In this document: positions 34,039 to 45,330 of the stretch, piece by piece | Layout: each line of letters starts with the position of its first letter | Numbering within the stretch: the first letter of the stretch is position 1 | Assembly (NCBI RefSeq): GCF_048128805.1 | Contig: NC_136019.1 | Coordinates: 17,629,381 to 17,693,380 of the forward strand | Origin: Centroberyx gerrardi | Taxonomy: Eukaryota > Chordata > Actinopteri > Beryciformes > Berycidae | Length of the DNA stretch: 64,000 nt | Direction: 5' to 3' | Program-made: the position numbers and the translations under genes | Notes under the pieces: generated by a model | What the model was told of the DNA's origin: nothing | Database searches by the model: none | The model's input: only the letters and a program-made list of their open reading frames with translations

Positions 34039-35344
34039 GACCATGAAGACACTGGAAATGTAACTCAGTGTGGAACTGATGCTTTGTTGCACTATTCTTG
34101 TTTTATTGTCACTGGGCAAAAATTTGTAATAAAGATCCAACGTACATGCAAGATATACATCCTTTTGTTAGTGCTGAGGTTTGATTCTCACCTGCTTCTT
34201 CATGTTTCTCTCTCACACTTTGCCAAAACCAAATCTTCCTCTTATTTTGCCTACCTTAGATCTCAATCTGAAAGCAAAAGAATATGATTGATGTGTGACA
34301 GAGGAGGGACCAGTATCTCTGTCCAAATTCCCTTACTGAGAGAGTTAGATGGGCGTCTGCAGCAGGGGAGGAGCAAGTTAGGTAGACATCACTTCTTTGA
34401 CAGGAAGAGACAGCACAGTGTGGCAAGAGAACAACTGAGGTGAAAACCATGAGGCCTGTCATGTCAAAGCTTTGTAACGGGTCAAAGGAAGCAGTGAATA
34501 CTGACGTACTTGCTTCTGTTATGTAAGCAAAATATGATTGGCCTCTACATTTGTGTAGAAGTTCTGACATCAGTGTGTAAATGGTATTCTATAGCATTTC
34601 TATATTCACTTCTGATATTGTGTTATGTGTCTTTGGTCTATACTGGTAAGTCAAATGTGTGAATGAAAAATACAAAGATACAGCAGCATTTCAGTTTTCT
34701 ATCCTTGGTCCTGCTTCTGTGTGTCTTGTGTGCTTTTCCTGATGTTTGTCTTATATCATTCTGTTCTACGATTGATTGTTGATCAGTTAGATCTAGTTAG
34801 GTTAATTCTCTGTAAAGTCCTTTGAAACATGCATGTGATACAGGGTTATATAAACAAACAAACTTAAACTTGGACATGCAACAAGTCTTCATGGCCCTCT
34901 GCCATTTTCCACTGTACAAACAGCACTGTCTATCTGAGCCAGCAAGGTCTCAACCACAGGAAGACTGGCCTTCAGCTCTCTGCATCGTAACCACACACAA
35001 CAAAGGCCTCGCTGTTTAGACAGAACAAGAATGACTCTACTTGATCAAATACAATTCATTTCTTTGCTTATAAGATGTGCAGCTAATTTTTGTGTTGTAT
35101 TTGTAGAGATGCAATCAGTTAGCATCATGGCAACTATGTCTCCATCTCTTTTCAAACAATGTTGTTCCCTTCATCACAGACCAAAACAAACACTTCACAC
35201 CTCACTTCACTCTCTTGTCTGAACATGGTGTGAAAATGATATGTCAATTCAACAGAAAATGACTTTGAAAAAAAGATGATGAAAATGCTCAAGATTTTCA
35301 TGGGATATAGTTATATTTTCTGTTTGAGATGTAATTCCACTACT
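34039..35344. repeat. 3' flank of copy 4
   Basis: It includes the antisense-open block (34256-34570), an L2-like 3' tail (34700-34865, with TCCTTTGAAACATGCATGTG and TATATAAACAAACAAAC; also after copy 6 at 49755-49915), and a version of the unrecognised unit block (34870-35240). No supported gene. Confidence 0.6.
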
Positions 35345-35690
35345 ACAATACTAACATGAATACAAAGCCTCACACTGGAACCAGGCAAATTCTTCGGCAT
35401 CACCGCTCAGCAGGCACTCAAAGCCTGCCATTCAGACAAACCAGACCAGACAGCAGTTTTGAGGCCTTTGCAGGGACCTTCCTGCCACCGGTCCCCCTCA
35501 GTCTCCCTCCTGGCAGCTTCCAACTGCCATCTTGTTCCATCTGCCACCCCAAGTATCAGCGCCCTGCTGAAAGGAAGGACCACTGGGGGCTATATAACCT
35601 GGGGGTAACCTGGGTAACCATAACATATTTTCTTGTCAAAAAGAAAGACGGTGGTTTTCACCCAGTTATGAATTTAAGGAGCTAAATGTG
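35345..35690 (+). mobile_element. DIRS-like fossil fragment
   Basis: Short remnants include TYFLVKKKDGGFHPVMNLRS, the start of a reverse transcriptase of DIRS/tyrosine-recombinase elements, preceded by a Pro-rich piece (FLPPVPLSLPPGSF). It is broken and lacks terminal repeats. Confidence 0.55.
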
Positions 35691-35885
35691 TTCTTAAATG
35701 CTCAAGGTCATTTTTAAAGCTGAGGCTGAAGAACAGTTTTGTCTTGTACTATAAACTTTAGAACTCACTCCTTGAGGCTATGATTTTGCATAAGTATGAT
35801 TTTGCACCACTCCTGCACAGCCAGGCATACGGACTGTCTCTCGGGCTGCAGCTCCCTCTCTGGACCGTGCCCCCCGCCTCCCCCT

Positions 35886-36360
35886 CTGAAATGTTAATCT
35901 TATGTTCTACTTCTCACTGTTTATCACCCACCTAACCACACAGGTGGTTTCTTAGATGAATTTGCTGCTGTCTAAGATCTCTACAGAGTTCAACTATATT
36001 ATAATTTCTGGTGACTTCAACATTCATACTGACAATTCTACTAATTCCAAAACAAAACAGTTCATCAGTTAATTAGAGTCCTTTGATCTCTCACAGCATG
36101 TTTCTGGGTCTATTCACAAAGAGTCATACTTTGGACCTGGTCATTTCTAAAGGCCTTGACCTCACAGTAACTGCCATTCTTGATGCTGCAATCACTTCTG
36201 TTTGTTTTTTGATGCAATCTTGTTTCCAGAATAGATCAATAGCATAAGAACTGTTAAGAGATACTTTCTCCCTCCCAATGCAGCCGACATGTTTGCTCAT
36301 CATTTCCCCAGGCCATGGCCTACAGTCACATCCTGTGATGACCTTGTAAAAACAAATTTA
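35886..36360 (+). mobile_element. L2-like LINE endonuclease remnant
   Basis: It translates in pieces to the apurinic-type endonuclease of L2-like LINEs (YRPPNHTGGFLDEF-like, then IISGDFNIHTDNSTNSKTKQ). Its last part (36185-36360) matches 30395-30560 at the start of the other LINE. The two loci are therefore duplicate descendants of one insertion, each having lost different parts. It is degenerate, with several stops. Confidence 0.75.
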
Positions 36361-36450
36361 TCATTAGTTTAATGAACATTGTGGACGACATCACCCAAAA
36401 GTAAACAAGCACAGATCCTGTACAGACCCACGGCGCGTAAGTTCAATTCA

Positions 36451-36712
36451 ATAGGCCCTTTTCACATCGTCATGGTAACAGCTTCCATGCTGAGAAACCG
36501 GTGCATCACAACTTCCTGTGGCAAGTTTCTTTTTGCGACTTATTGACAAACAAATTCAACAAAGACAACAAAAACAACAAAATTGTAATGGTTACTAGCA
36601 CTAGATACATAATGTAACAAATTAAAATTTTTGGGCAGGTTGTGGAGCAATTTAGTGAAGGCCATAGCTGGCAACAGGAAGTTGTAATGCACCAGAATGT
36701 GAAAAGGGCCTA
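36451..36712. mobile_element. MITE with ~17-bp TIRs
   Basis: The left end ATAGGCCCTTTTCACAT and the right end ATGTGAAAAGGGCCTAT are perfect inverses, about 260 bp apart. The flanks (CAATTCA ... TTCAGTGCACTG) match an uninterrupted paralog at 58410-58440, giving the empty site. No coding region. Confidence 0.8.
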
Positions 36713-36879
36713 TTCAGTGCACTGAAACATTACGACACGGTTATCGGTTAAATAATTCCACTAACATCACTTAAATACCACAGGTAATAACGTTACCTTA
36801 CGTTAAAGTTTATAGGGCAACGGAAGACGTGGACGTATGTAAATTAACGGAAGATAGCGGGGCTCAGTGCAAACTAGGA
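36713..36879. repeat. Dispersed block, inverted
   Basis: It contains TTAAATACCACAGGTAATAACG, the inverse of the block seen at 10410, 11160, 22130, 53070 and 53990, and also present at 58490 in this orientation. Confidence 0.6.
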
Positions 36880-37086
36880 TTTTTTTTTTTTTTAAAGATT
36901 TATTTTAGGCATTTTATGCTTTATTGACAGAGATAGTGTGAGAGAGAGACAGGAAGGTATGGGAGAGAGAGAGAGGGGAGGACATGTAGCAAATGACCGC
37001 GGGCTGGACTCGAACCCGGGTCGCTGCGGGAAGGACTGAGCCTTATATGGTATGCGCTGTACTCGGTGAGCCACCGGGGCGCCCCG
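36880..37086 (-). repeat. tRNA-derived SINE, near full length
   Basis: On the minus strand the head reads GGTGGCTCACCGAGTA (A-box-like) and later CCGGGTTCGAGTCC (B box). A C/T-rich body follows, then the tail CAATAAAGCATAAAATGCC and poly-A (poly-T on +, 36880-36893). This arrangement is that of a tRNA-related pol III SINE. It is not a functional tRNA gene: there is no cloverleaf 3' half. The tail resembles those of the remnants at 26590 and 60080. Confidence 0.8.
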
Positions 37087-37139
37087 ACAACCGCATTTAT
37101 GAATGAGAGTGAATGAGAATAAAATTACCAGACTGTATG

Positions 37140-40110
37140 TACGTGTAACCGGTGAAATTCTGCAGCCCCATTCTTGCCTCAGAGGCAAGCGGACGTGTGT
37201 GAGAACAGTCTTTCTCACACAGCGTTGTCAACGCTGTTTTCCCTCTCCGCCGTTTACCCTCTCCGCCGCCTACTCTGCTTCGAAGACACAGGAAATTCCT
37301 GCGTTTTGCCTTTCAGGGGGTAGCTTACGAGTACAACAGACTACCGTTCGGCTACTCCCTGGCCCCCCACACTTTTTCAAAGTGTGTGGACACGCCGCAC
37401 GCACCCCTGCGCCGCCAGGGAATACGGGCCCACTCGAAACAATGGGCTATTTCCCACACAATACAATTGGTGCAGCACTTAACCAGGTTAGGTTTTGCCA
37501 TCAATTGGAGAAAGAGCGCACCCATACCAAGCCAACAGGTGGTGTATTTGGGAGTGCAGCTGGACTCTCTCACACTATGGGCGTGTCTGTCAGATCCCAG
37601 ACAGACGGCCGTGTTGTAGGAGGCGGTACGGCGGGCAAGACAGGGCGGAACAGTGACGGCTTTGACCGTCATGCAGCTCCTGGGTCTCATGGCGGAGGCT
37701 CACCCTGTGGTTCCACTGGGGCTGCTCCATATGACACGCCTTCAGAGATGGTTTGCCAGATTGCATTTGGATCCACAACGTCACAAACATCACATGGTAA
37801 CCATCCCCCAACAGCCAGGGAGGACCTGGCATATTGGGGGACCCCCCAAATACTGGCGAAGGGAACACCGCCGGGGAGAGTGACCTCCTACGTGTCGGTG
37901 TTCACAGATGCCTCCCTGACGGGTTGGGGGGGAACCTGCCTGGGGAAGTCAGTCGGTGGTGTGTGGCCTTCAGGGACAAACCAGCACATCAACCTACTAG
38001 AGTTGACTGCAGTCATGCTGGTCCTACAGCACTTCCTGCCTCTGTTACAGGGGAAGGATGTGCTAGTGAGGACCGACAACCGTTCGACGGTGGCCTACAT
38101 CAACAGACAGGGCCGAGTGCGATCCGCACCGTTGTTGAAGGCTGCTGAGAACCTGTGGCGCTGGGCCACAGAGCACCTCCGTTCTCTCAAGGCGCTGCAT
38201 ATTCCAGGCCTGGAGAACACGGGGGCTGACCTCATATTGAGGGGCGGGCCCCTGGAGGACGAATGGAGATTACATCCCGACATAGTGGACCAGATTTGGT
38301 CCCGATTTGGGAGGGCGGAAGTGGACCTGTTCGCCACCCGGCAGAACGCCCACTGTCCCCTGTGGTTCTCTCTGTTTCCCCGAGACGCTCCCCCATTGGG
38401 GGTGGACGCGTTCGGACACGCGCCATGGCCAGGAAAGCTGCTGTATGCTTTTCCTCCCCTTCGTCTCATTCCTCCCCTGCTGGCGAGAGTGAGAGTGGAG
38501 AGACTGTCGCTCATTCTGGTGGCCCCGGACCGCACAACGGCACCATGGTACGCGGAGATGAGACAGCTGCTGCTGGCTCTGCCCTGGACAGTTCCCCAGT
38601 TTTGGGGGGCATTGTCTCAGGCGAATGGAGCGATAGGCACGATGCCCACCCTGGGACAGCCTCTCATGGTTTGGTTCCTGAGAGGGACAGACTGATGCGC
38701 GCTGGACTGGCTGTGGATGTGGTGCAGACCATCCAGGGCGCGAGGGCTCGATCCACCATTGATAGCTACAAGGCTAAATGGTTGGGCTTTCAGAAATGGT
38801 GCGGGGAGCGGAACATCGATCCTTTGAACTGTTCAATTGGATCTGTTCTCTTTTTCCTCCAGTGCCTGCTGGAAAGCGGGCTGGCGCACTCCACTATTAA
38901 AGTGTATGCGTCGGCAATCTCTTCCTGCCATGAGGGGTTTGGAGAGAGGTCGGTTTTCGGCCACCCCCTCATGAAGCGTTTTGTGCAGGGGGCTAGGAGA
39001 AAACGCCCAGTGGTGCGTTCCACCGCCCCCCCAGTGGGAACTGCCTTTGGTCTTGGCGGCTCTGTCTAAGGAGAACCGATCTTGAACCGATTAGGCAGAC
39101 TTGACCTCAGCTAAGAGAGTGAGTGACTTGTGCGTTCTTTCGGTCCATCCCAGCTGTTTGCTGATACGTGGGGACCTGAGTGGCGCCACACTCAGACAGA
39201 ATCCATCTTTTGCACCCAAGCACATCAATAGTTCTTTTCGGTCTAGGACGATTCAGCTAGAGGCTTTCTATCCTCCATTCCAACGTTTATGCCCCGTGCG
39301 TGCGTTGGCATGTTATGTGGAACGCACAGCCATGGTGAGGCGCACACAGCAGCTTTTTGTGTGCTATGCAGTGTGGACAGTGTGGCTGGCAAGCCCCTGT
39401 CAAAGCAGAGACTCGCCAACTGGCTCTGTGAGGGAATATCACAGGCTTATGTGAAGCCAGGATAAATTGAACACACAACTTCAAATTTATTTTGTGGGGA
39501 CTTTATTTCCTTTTCTGTATAGCAAAAAATGATAAACAAAACAAAAACACATGTAGCAAAAATATACAGCAGTGGCACCTCTATAAACGGAAAAACACAA
39601 ACATATTCACCACACTGCCATTTCAGTTAACAAACAAAAATACAAAACAGCAAACAGAAACAATCAACAAACTGTTGCATACTGAATTCACCGCCAGCAA
39701 ACTGCCTGCACGTGTGCGGTTTTCAGTCCACAACCATCTGCAATCCGTTGTAACCAGTGGCCATCGCCAACGAAAAGTAGCGCATTATACTTCCTGTATT
39801 TTCCCAGCATTCCCTGACCACCCAGCAGGCATAGCGCTCCAGGAAATGGTGAACCCACACCCCCTGCTGTCCAAAGTAAGCATCCCCAGCCAGATCGCAG
39901 CAACGGAGAACTTCATTCACATGGATTTTATTTCCCATAGATATTATTTTACCACCTGGTTACATATGTGCTGGCAGGTAGGGACCCTCCTGCAGTCAAC
40001 ACGGAGTGTGGCTGCGTCGACGGCACTGTTCAGTGGAACAGGTGTGGAGGAGATCTGCACAGCGGCGTCCTGGTCGACACACATGTTCAACTCAACAGAA
40101 AATGACTTCA
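37140..40110 (+). mobile_element. DIRS-like tyrosine-recombinase retrotransposon (fossil)
   Basis: In order: reverse transcriptase remnants (37290-37620), a long RNase H and downstream region (to about 38695; marks include FTDASLTGWGGTCLG, INLLELTAVML and VRTDNRSTVAYINRQGRV), a tyrosine recombinase (about 38700-39450; ARARSTIDSYKAKWLGFQKW, LESGLAHSTIKVYASAISS), and what looks like its C-terminal piece near 40020-40090 (GVEEICTAASWST). This order (RT, RNase H, YR) is characteristic of DIRS. The element is broken, with several breaks, and 39470-39990 separates the last piece as a probable insertion. Terminal repeats were not found. The RNase H region stays open over a long stretch, so this copy is younger than the short DIRS fossils in the gene units. 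Confidence 0.85.
39470..39990. other. Unrecognised insert in the DIRS-like fossil
   Basis: AT-rich at the left, then a more mixed part with minus-strand open frames of about 71 codons (QQGVWVHHFLERYACWVV). I do not recognise the family. A nested DNA element is possible. Confidence 0.35.
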
Positions 40111-40315
40111 TGACTCCACAATTTTCTGCCAACAACTGTCACCTCGCTCTATCAGCCACCCCAAGTATCAGCACCCTGCTGAGAGGCAGGACCACTGCCA
40201 TCGCACTCAGACTCACTTGTCCTTCAAGCAGACTAGGGCCCCAAAGACTAACTGCTGCCCCCTGAAGCCTATAAAGGTCGTGATGCCAGGAACTGAAGGT
40301 CTAGGTCGGCTGTCG
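40111..40315. repeat. Unit block preceding the hAT-type insertion
   Basis: Matches 9690-9890, 45110-45330, 50600-50790 and 63490-63709 (shared CTAGGGCCCCAAAGACTAAC and TGCCAGGAACTGAAGGTC). Confidence 0.8.
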
Positions 40316-41246
40316 TAGAGCCCTGCACGGGTCTCAAATTTAGGCCCGAGCCCGGCCCGAGTCCTAAGGCTTATGAGAATTCTCAGCCAGAGCCCGACAC
40401 GAGCCCGATGTATTTTATTTTATTTTTTTTACATATAAACCTAATATGTTTGATCAATTTCGAATAGCCTATTAAATCAACACCATACAAAACACTTCCA
40501 AAGCATTACCAGTATTAAATGTGTCAGTTTTGGCCGAGCGCAAAGTAGGCTACCATAAAGCCGGATCAGAGCCGTCAGTTAACAAAATAGAGGATACATG
40601 AACCAATGTCGCTTAAATAAATGTTGGACATGAGGTTATCCACGGATAGCTGCTGAGAAGCTTCTATTTGGCAACAGTACACCTACACTCAAAAAAGTGA
40701 CATAAGTACTCCTCTATGGTACATTAATGTTCCTCACAGTACAACGTGAGTTGTTTATAGAACAATAAGCAAAACTAGATAACTGTGTTCTCTTACCCAT
40801 AGCCTAGGTAAAAAAAACCTAGATAAGCGCAACAGAACGGGCTGACCGTAACGGAGCTGGTGTAGCAGCTTGGATACGCAAACGGAACGCATGCTGTGTA
40901 CGATGATCAAAAGCTTCACCAAAGAACATGGCTAAAGTCCATTTTCTCAAGAACATTCCAAGAACAGTAATGTGCTTGCTTGGAAGCGACGACAGGGCAT
41001 GTGTGTGTGCACCAGGCAGACTGTGTGTGTATGTGATAGGCAAAACATTTTTCTAACTTAACTTTGTTTTATAATCAATTTTTATTTATTTTCTTAAATT
41101 AGTAGTTTCTTTGATTGATATGCCTATTGATTTCAAGCCAAAAAGCCAGAGCCCGATCTAGTGATGTGAAAATCGGCCCGAAGCCCGGCCCGCGTCTGTC
41201 AATAGCTTCGGGCTCTGTCGGGCTCGGGCTGGAATGCAGGGCTCTA
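40316..41246. mobile_element. hAT-type element with GC-rich ends, copy A
   Basis: The ends TAGAGCCCTGCA and TGCAGGGCTCTA are inverse. Subterminal GGCCCGAGCCCG-type repeats face each other at both ends. The 8-bp flanks GGCTGTCG (40308-40315) and GGCTGTTG (41247-41254) are a target duplication with one change. No transposase gene is visible. Unit 1 (about 9900) shows no insertion at this position. Confidence 0.85.
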
Positions 41247-41720
41247 GGCTGTTGGTCACTTTTCCCAGCAGCAGCTCAGTTACTGGGCAACTCACACCTC
41301 TGACTCTGGGTTACAAGTTTCAATTCTGATGCCAGCCCCCAGTCTTCACATGGGTCAAAATGACCATGGTGAACAACCTGGAAAAAGCTCAGGCCCTAAA
41401 CCAGGAGTTATCCACCCTCTTGGTAAAAGTGGCTATTGAACCTGTGGACCCCCTGATACAACCTGGGGTGTTGTATTCCACTTATTTTCTCATCAAAACG
41501 AAAGACGGTTGTTTTCACCCAGTTCTGAATTTAAAGGGGCTCAATATGTTCTTAAAAGCTGTAACGTTCCACATGTTAAGGACGGCAGACGTTCTTCTGA
41601 CAAAAAAAGAGAAAACCCGGACACCGCGTTTGTGTTCCCAAGCATGATATTTTTTGTATTCTTACATACTGTGAACATGACAGTGTTTGATTTCATACCA
41701 ACATAACATGATTAAAAAAA
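41247..41720 (+). mobile_element. DIRS-like reverse transcriptase fossil fragment upstream of copy 5
   Basis: A 95-codon open piece (41360-41647) includes LNQELSTLLVKVAIEPVDPL, then YSTYFLIKTKDGCFHPVLNL and FHMLRTADVL. This is the reverse transcriptase start region of fish DIRS-like elements. It is truncated, without ends, and identical in the copy-6 unit (46480-46767), so it moved by tandem duplication and not by transposition. Confidence 0.75.
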
Positions 41721-42417
41721 AGAAGTTGACTGATAAAATAACTACAGGTAATAACAATAATAATAATGACAACGTAAATCAATTAGGACAAAACAATACA
41801 ACTGTAACAAACAAAAAGACGAGGACGTCAGCAATACAGTTTCTCCTGTAAGCATTGGAGGGAAACTCAACGCATTCAGCCTCAGGCAGCGTGCGGCGAC
41901 ACAATCGGACGATGATCCTGTCAGAAAGTAAAAACCTGAAAAAAGCAAATCATACAAGTCAACTGTCTGCAACTGCAGATACAAGTCATCTTGAGTTCTG
42001 TAGCTTGTCTAGTTCTTCAGTCATAGAAAGACCAGACTCAGATTTAAAGTTATATTTCCTAGCAGCTCTGAACTGTCCTGTGAGTTCATTTTTAAAGCAG
42101 AGATCAACAAAAGTTTAGGTTGTCTTCCCTGTTGTGCTGAGAATCGATTTGACAGGCTTCGATGTTCCATTTTTGGTCACATGTTGGAACATGAGCAAGA
42201 ATTATTAATTAACATGGGCTGAAGAATAACTTTCCTCAAACTATAAACTTTATAATTCACTCTTTTTGAGGCTATGATGAACCCAATTATCCAAAAGCAT
42301 TCATGTGGTCAGTGTAAGCAATAAACAGAATAAAACGCCCCGCCTCTTTCTATTGAAACCCCCTCACTGGAGCTCAGTTATATTAAGAGCCATTGCAGTG
42401 ATACAGTCATATGCACA
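41721..42417 (+). promoter_or_regulatory. Upstream region and promoter of copy 5
   Basis: AT-rich sequence, then the common unit segment from about 41990. The GC box GCCCCGCCTC lies near 42336 and TATATTAAGAG near 42380. No gene in between. Confidence 0.5.
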
Positions 42418-43975
42418 ATGATGAGCTATACCTTGGTAACAGCTTTACTTCTCTACAACCTGAGTAAGTACTGATATTATATTATTCTCAACACTAACTG
42501 CATCACTAACTTCTCATCAATACAGTAACCCACCAGAATTGATACTTATAAATAATTAATAACTTATCAACCTAGGATTAAATCACTTGTTCTCTCTGGT
42601 GTTTGTTTCAGGCTGGATCCCTGTCTCGGTTTCTGAATCCCAGACTGTGGAGGTCCAGCCTGGTGAAGAAGTCACGTTGATGTGCACCAACATTTCCAGT
42701 TCTCCCACTTACTCAGAGTGGTTCAGACTGGTCAACAGAGCCAAACCCTGCTGCATCTTCTCTATGTCCAAGTCAGATGACGACGCTCGGTTGTGTGATG
42801 GTTTTCAAAATGGCAAATTTGAAATGACATCCAATGTCTCCACTGTCTTTCTCAAAATCAAGCAAGTGGATTTATCTGACTCTGGACTTTATTTCTGTGG
42901 GTTGTACATAGACGGACACACAGTCATTGTCAATGCAACTTATTTAAAGGTTCAAGGTAAGATCATCATTAAGTCTTGTCTATCTTTTGGTTCTAGTTCA
43001 TGACTGTTATGTCTTTCTCATGATACTTATATCTGAAATGTATCCTCAAAGTAACCTCAAAACAACATAAAGACAAACATATGTGGTCTATTTAAATATT
43101 GTCAAAATAGTATTACGTCTAATATAGTCAAAATAAAATCAAGATTAAATTATACCGTCATCTTTTTTAAAGGCAATGGGGACTTTGATGATGAAGAGGA
43201 TGACAAGTCTAAAAGTAAGATTCTCCCTCCCTCTCATAAAGATTTCTTTCATTGCACAGGTTGATATTTGTCACTTGTTTGAAAGTAAAACAGTTTATCT
43301 CAAGTCAGTTTTGTCCATTTCAACATTAGCCAGGTCTAAAACCACTACAGGAGAGTTCAGAGAGTCTAATTTAATAATCCTTAGTTCTTGTAGAAAAGCC
43401 TGATGGAATAACAAGCCTGGCTTCTGTTTTCCTGGGTGGTGTGACTGTTTTCCTCGTTATGGTCATCGTCGGTCTGGTTCTCAAAATCAGCCAACTTCAG
43501 ACAGGTACTTTCTGAGAGCTATCTGTTATATTTTATTGCACATTCTCTTTAAGTTGTGTCAATATGATGGACAAATCCAAAACTTCCTCCTGCACCAAAA
43601 TGCATTGACAACAGCAATGTTTTTAGTCAATGATAATTAACTTATTGGACTGATTCTCTCTGTTATTTAGTTACTAAAGAAGAACTGCAGCCACAAAGGA
43701 ACGAGGTGAATCCAAGTTTAAGATTTATTTTATATGTTCTATGTTTTAAAAGGTGCTGGAATCATTTCAAGTCATGATTATGCTAACGCTAACCTTCTCT
43801 TACAAACCCAGCTATGTGAGATGTGTGTGATTGTGTGTACTCTTATTTACAGAATCTGGACTCAGATGAGCTGAAGTACGCAGCGCTGAGTTTCCATCCA
43901 AAACCAAAGAGAAGCAGGAGGCCTGCATCAGAGAAAGAGGTGGAACCTAATGTTGTGTATGCTGCCACCAGATAG
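42418..43975 (+). CDS. Ig-receptor copy 5: single V domain, ITIM-bearing membrane protein
   Basis: Exons 42418-42463, 42612-42956, 43173-43214, 43394-43504, 43671-43705 and 43853-43975 join without a break to 233 residues. Distinctive points: the loop after PCC reads IFSMSKSDDDARLCDGF, so the FCDG cysteine is kept but the loop is charged. The sequon NRS is NRA, leaving three sites. The CDR3-like end is [13 protein letters not shown], as in copy 6. The transmembrane exon reads SVFLGG, and the usual KIRQLQT is KISQLQT, removing one membrane-proximal basic residue. The juxtamembrane exon starts VTKEELQ. ITIM LKYAAL and VVYAAT are unchanged. A poly(A) signal lies at 44061. It is the near-identical tandem sister of copy 6. 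Confidence 0.88.
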
Positions 43976-45330
43976 GACCATGAAGACACTGGAAATGCAA
44001 CTCAGTGTGGAACTGATGCTTTGTTGTACTATTCTTGTTTTGTCACTGGGGAATTTTTTTAATAAAGATCCAATGTTAATGCAAAATTTACATCCTCTTG
44101 CTAGTGCTGAGGTTTGATTCTCACCTGTTTCTTCATCTTTCTCTCTCTCACTTTGCCAAAACCAAATCTTCCTCTTATATTACCTACCTTAGACCTCAAT
44201 CTGAAATCAAAAGAATATGATTGATGTGTGACAGAGGAGGGGCCAGTATCACTGTCCAAATTCCCTTATAGAGAGTTAGATGGGCGTCTGCAGCAGGGGA
44301 GGAGCAAGTTAGGTAGACATCACTTCTTTGACAGGAAGAGACAGCACAGTGTGGCAAGAGAACAACTGAGGTGAAAACCATGAGGCCTGTCATGTCAAAG
44401 CTTTGTAACCGGTCAAAGGAAGCAGTGAATACTGACGTACTTGCTTCTGTCATGTAAAGAAAATATGGCCGGCCTCTACATTTGTGTTGAAGTTCTGACA
44501 TCAGTGTGTAAATAGTATTCTGTAGCGTTTGTATCTGTTATTGAATATTTTCACTTCTGATACAGCCTATATGCCTTTGGTCTATACTGGTAAGTCAAAT
44601 GTGTGAATGAAAAATACAAAGATACAGCAGCATTTCAGTTTTCTATCCTGAGTGTGTTTGGATGCACATGTGGACATGCAACAAGTCTTTATGGCCCTCT
44701 GCCATTTTCCACTGCAGTGACAAACAGCACTGTCTATCTCAGCCAGCAAGGTGTCAACCACAGGAAGACTGGCCTTCAGCTCTCTGAATTGTAACCACAC
44801 ACAACAAAAGCCTCACTGTTTCCACAGAACAACAATGATACTACTTTATCAAAGACAATTTCTTTGCTTATAAGATGTGCAGATCATGTTTGTGTTGTAT
44901 TTATAGAGATTCAAATGATGGAAATGTTCCCGTTATCACAGGCCAAACCAAACATTTCACACCTCACTTTGCTCTCTCGTCTAAACATGGTGCATCAGCT
45001 GCCGCTTTCAAGTTTGAAGCAAAGATGCCTGATGCAACCCAACATTTCTATAGGCAGATATGAAAGGGTTACATTGTTAAAATGAGATCTCATACACATG
45101 TTCAATTCAACAGAAAATGACTTCATGACTCCACAATTTTCTGCCACCAACTGTCACCTTACTCTATCGGCCACCCCAAGTATCAGCACCCTGCTGAGAG
45201 GCAGGACCACTGCTATCGCACTCAGACTCACTTGTCCTTCAAGCAGACTAGGGCCCCAAAGACTAACTGCTGCCCCCTGAAGCCTATAAAGGTCGTGATG
45301 CCAGGAACTGAAGGTCTAGGTCGGCTGTTG
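43976..45330. repeat. 3' flank of copy 5
   Basis: Antisense-open block (44196-44501), then 44620-44800 (CCACTGCAGTGACAAACAGC) and 44870-45080, both repeated after the other copies, then the block ending in the target site GGCTGTTG (45323-45330). No recognised gene. Confidence 0.65.

Noticed and set aside
37020-37086. Possible tRNA gene
   Set aside because: A and B boxes are present but the 3' half of a tRNA is not, and the SINE body and tail follow.
36892-37218. 108-codon minus-strand frame
   Set aside because: It covers the tRNA-derived SINE and its tail, with no domain.
39492-40265. 257-codon plus-strand frame
   Set aside because: It crosses the boundary between an unrecognised insert, a DIRS-like remnant and unit sequence. 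Composition is uneven, and it is a chance frame.
41742-41984. Minus-strand 80-codon frames repeated at 46862 and 54432
   Set aside because: They are present only because the units are duplicated. Cys/Leu-rich chance translation of AT-rich repeat, without a start context or domain.
43176-43403. Frames running through connector exon and intron 3
   Set aside because: They use a different phase from the spliced gene and read intron sequence.
44864-45085. Repeated 60-76 codon frames in the unit blocks (also 9467, 50391, 63240)
   Set aside because: They are open in several copies, but reading frames differ between copies and no domain is recognised. Kept as an unrecognised repeat block.
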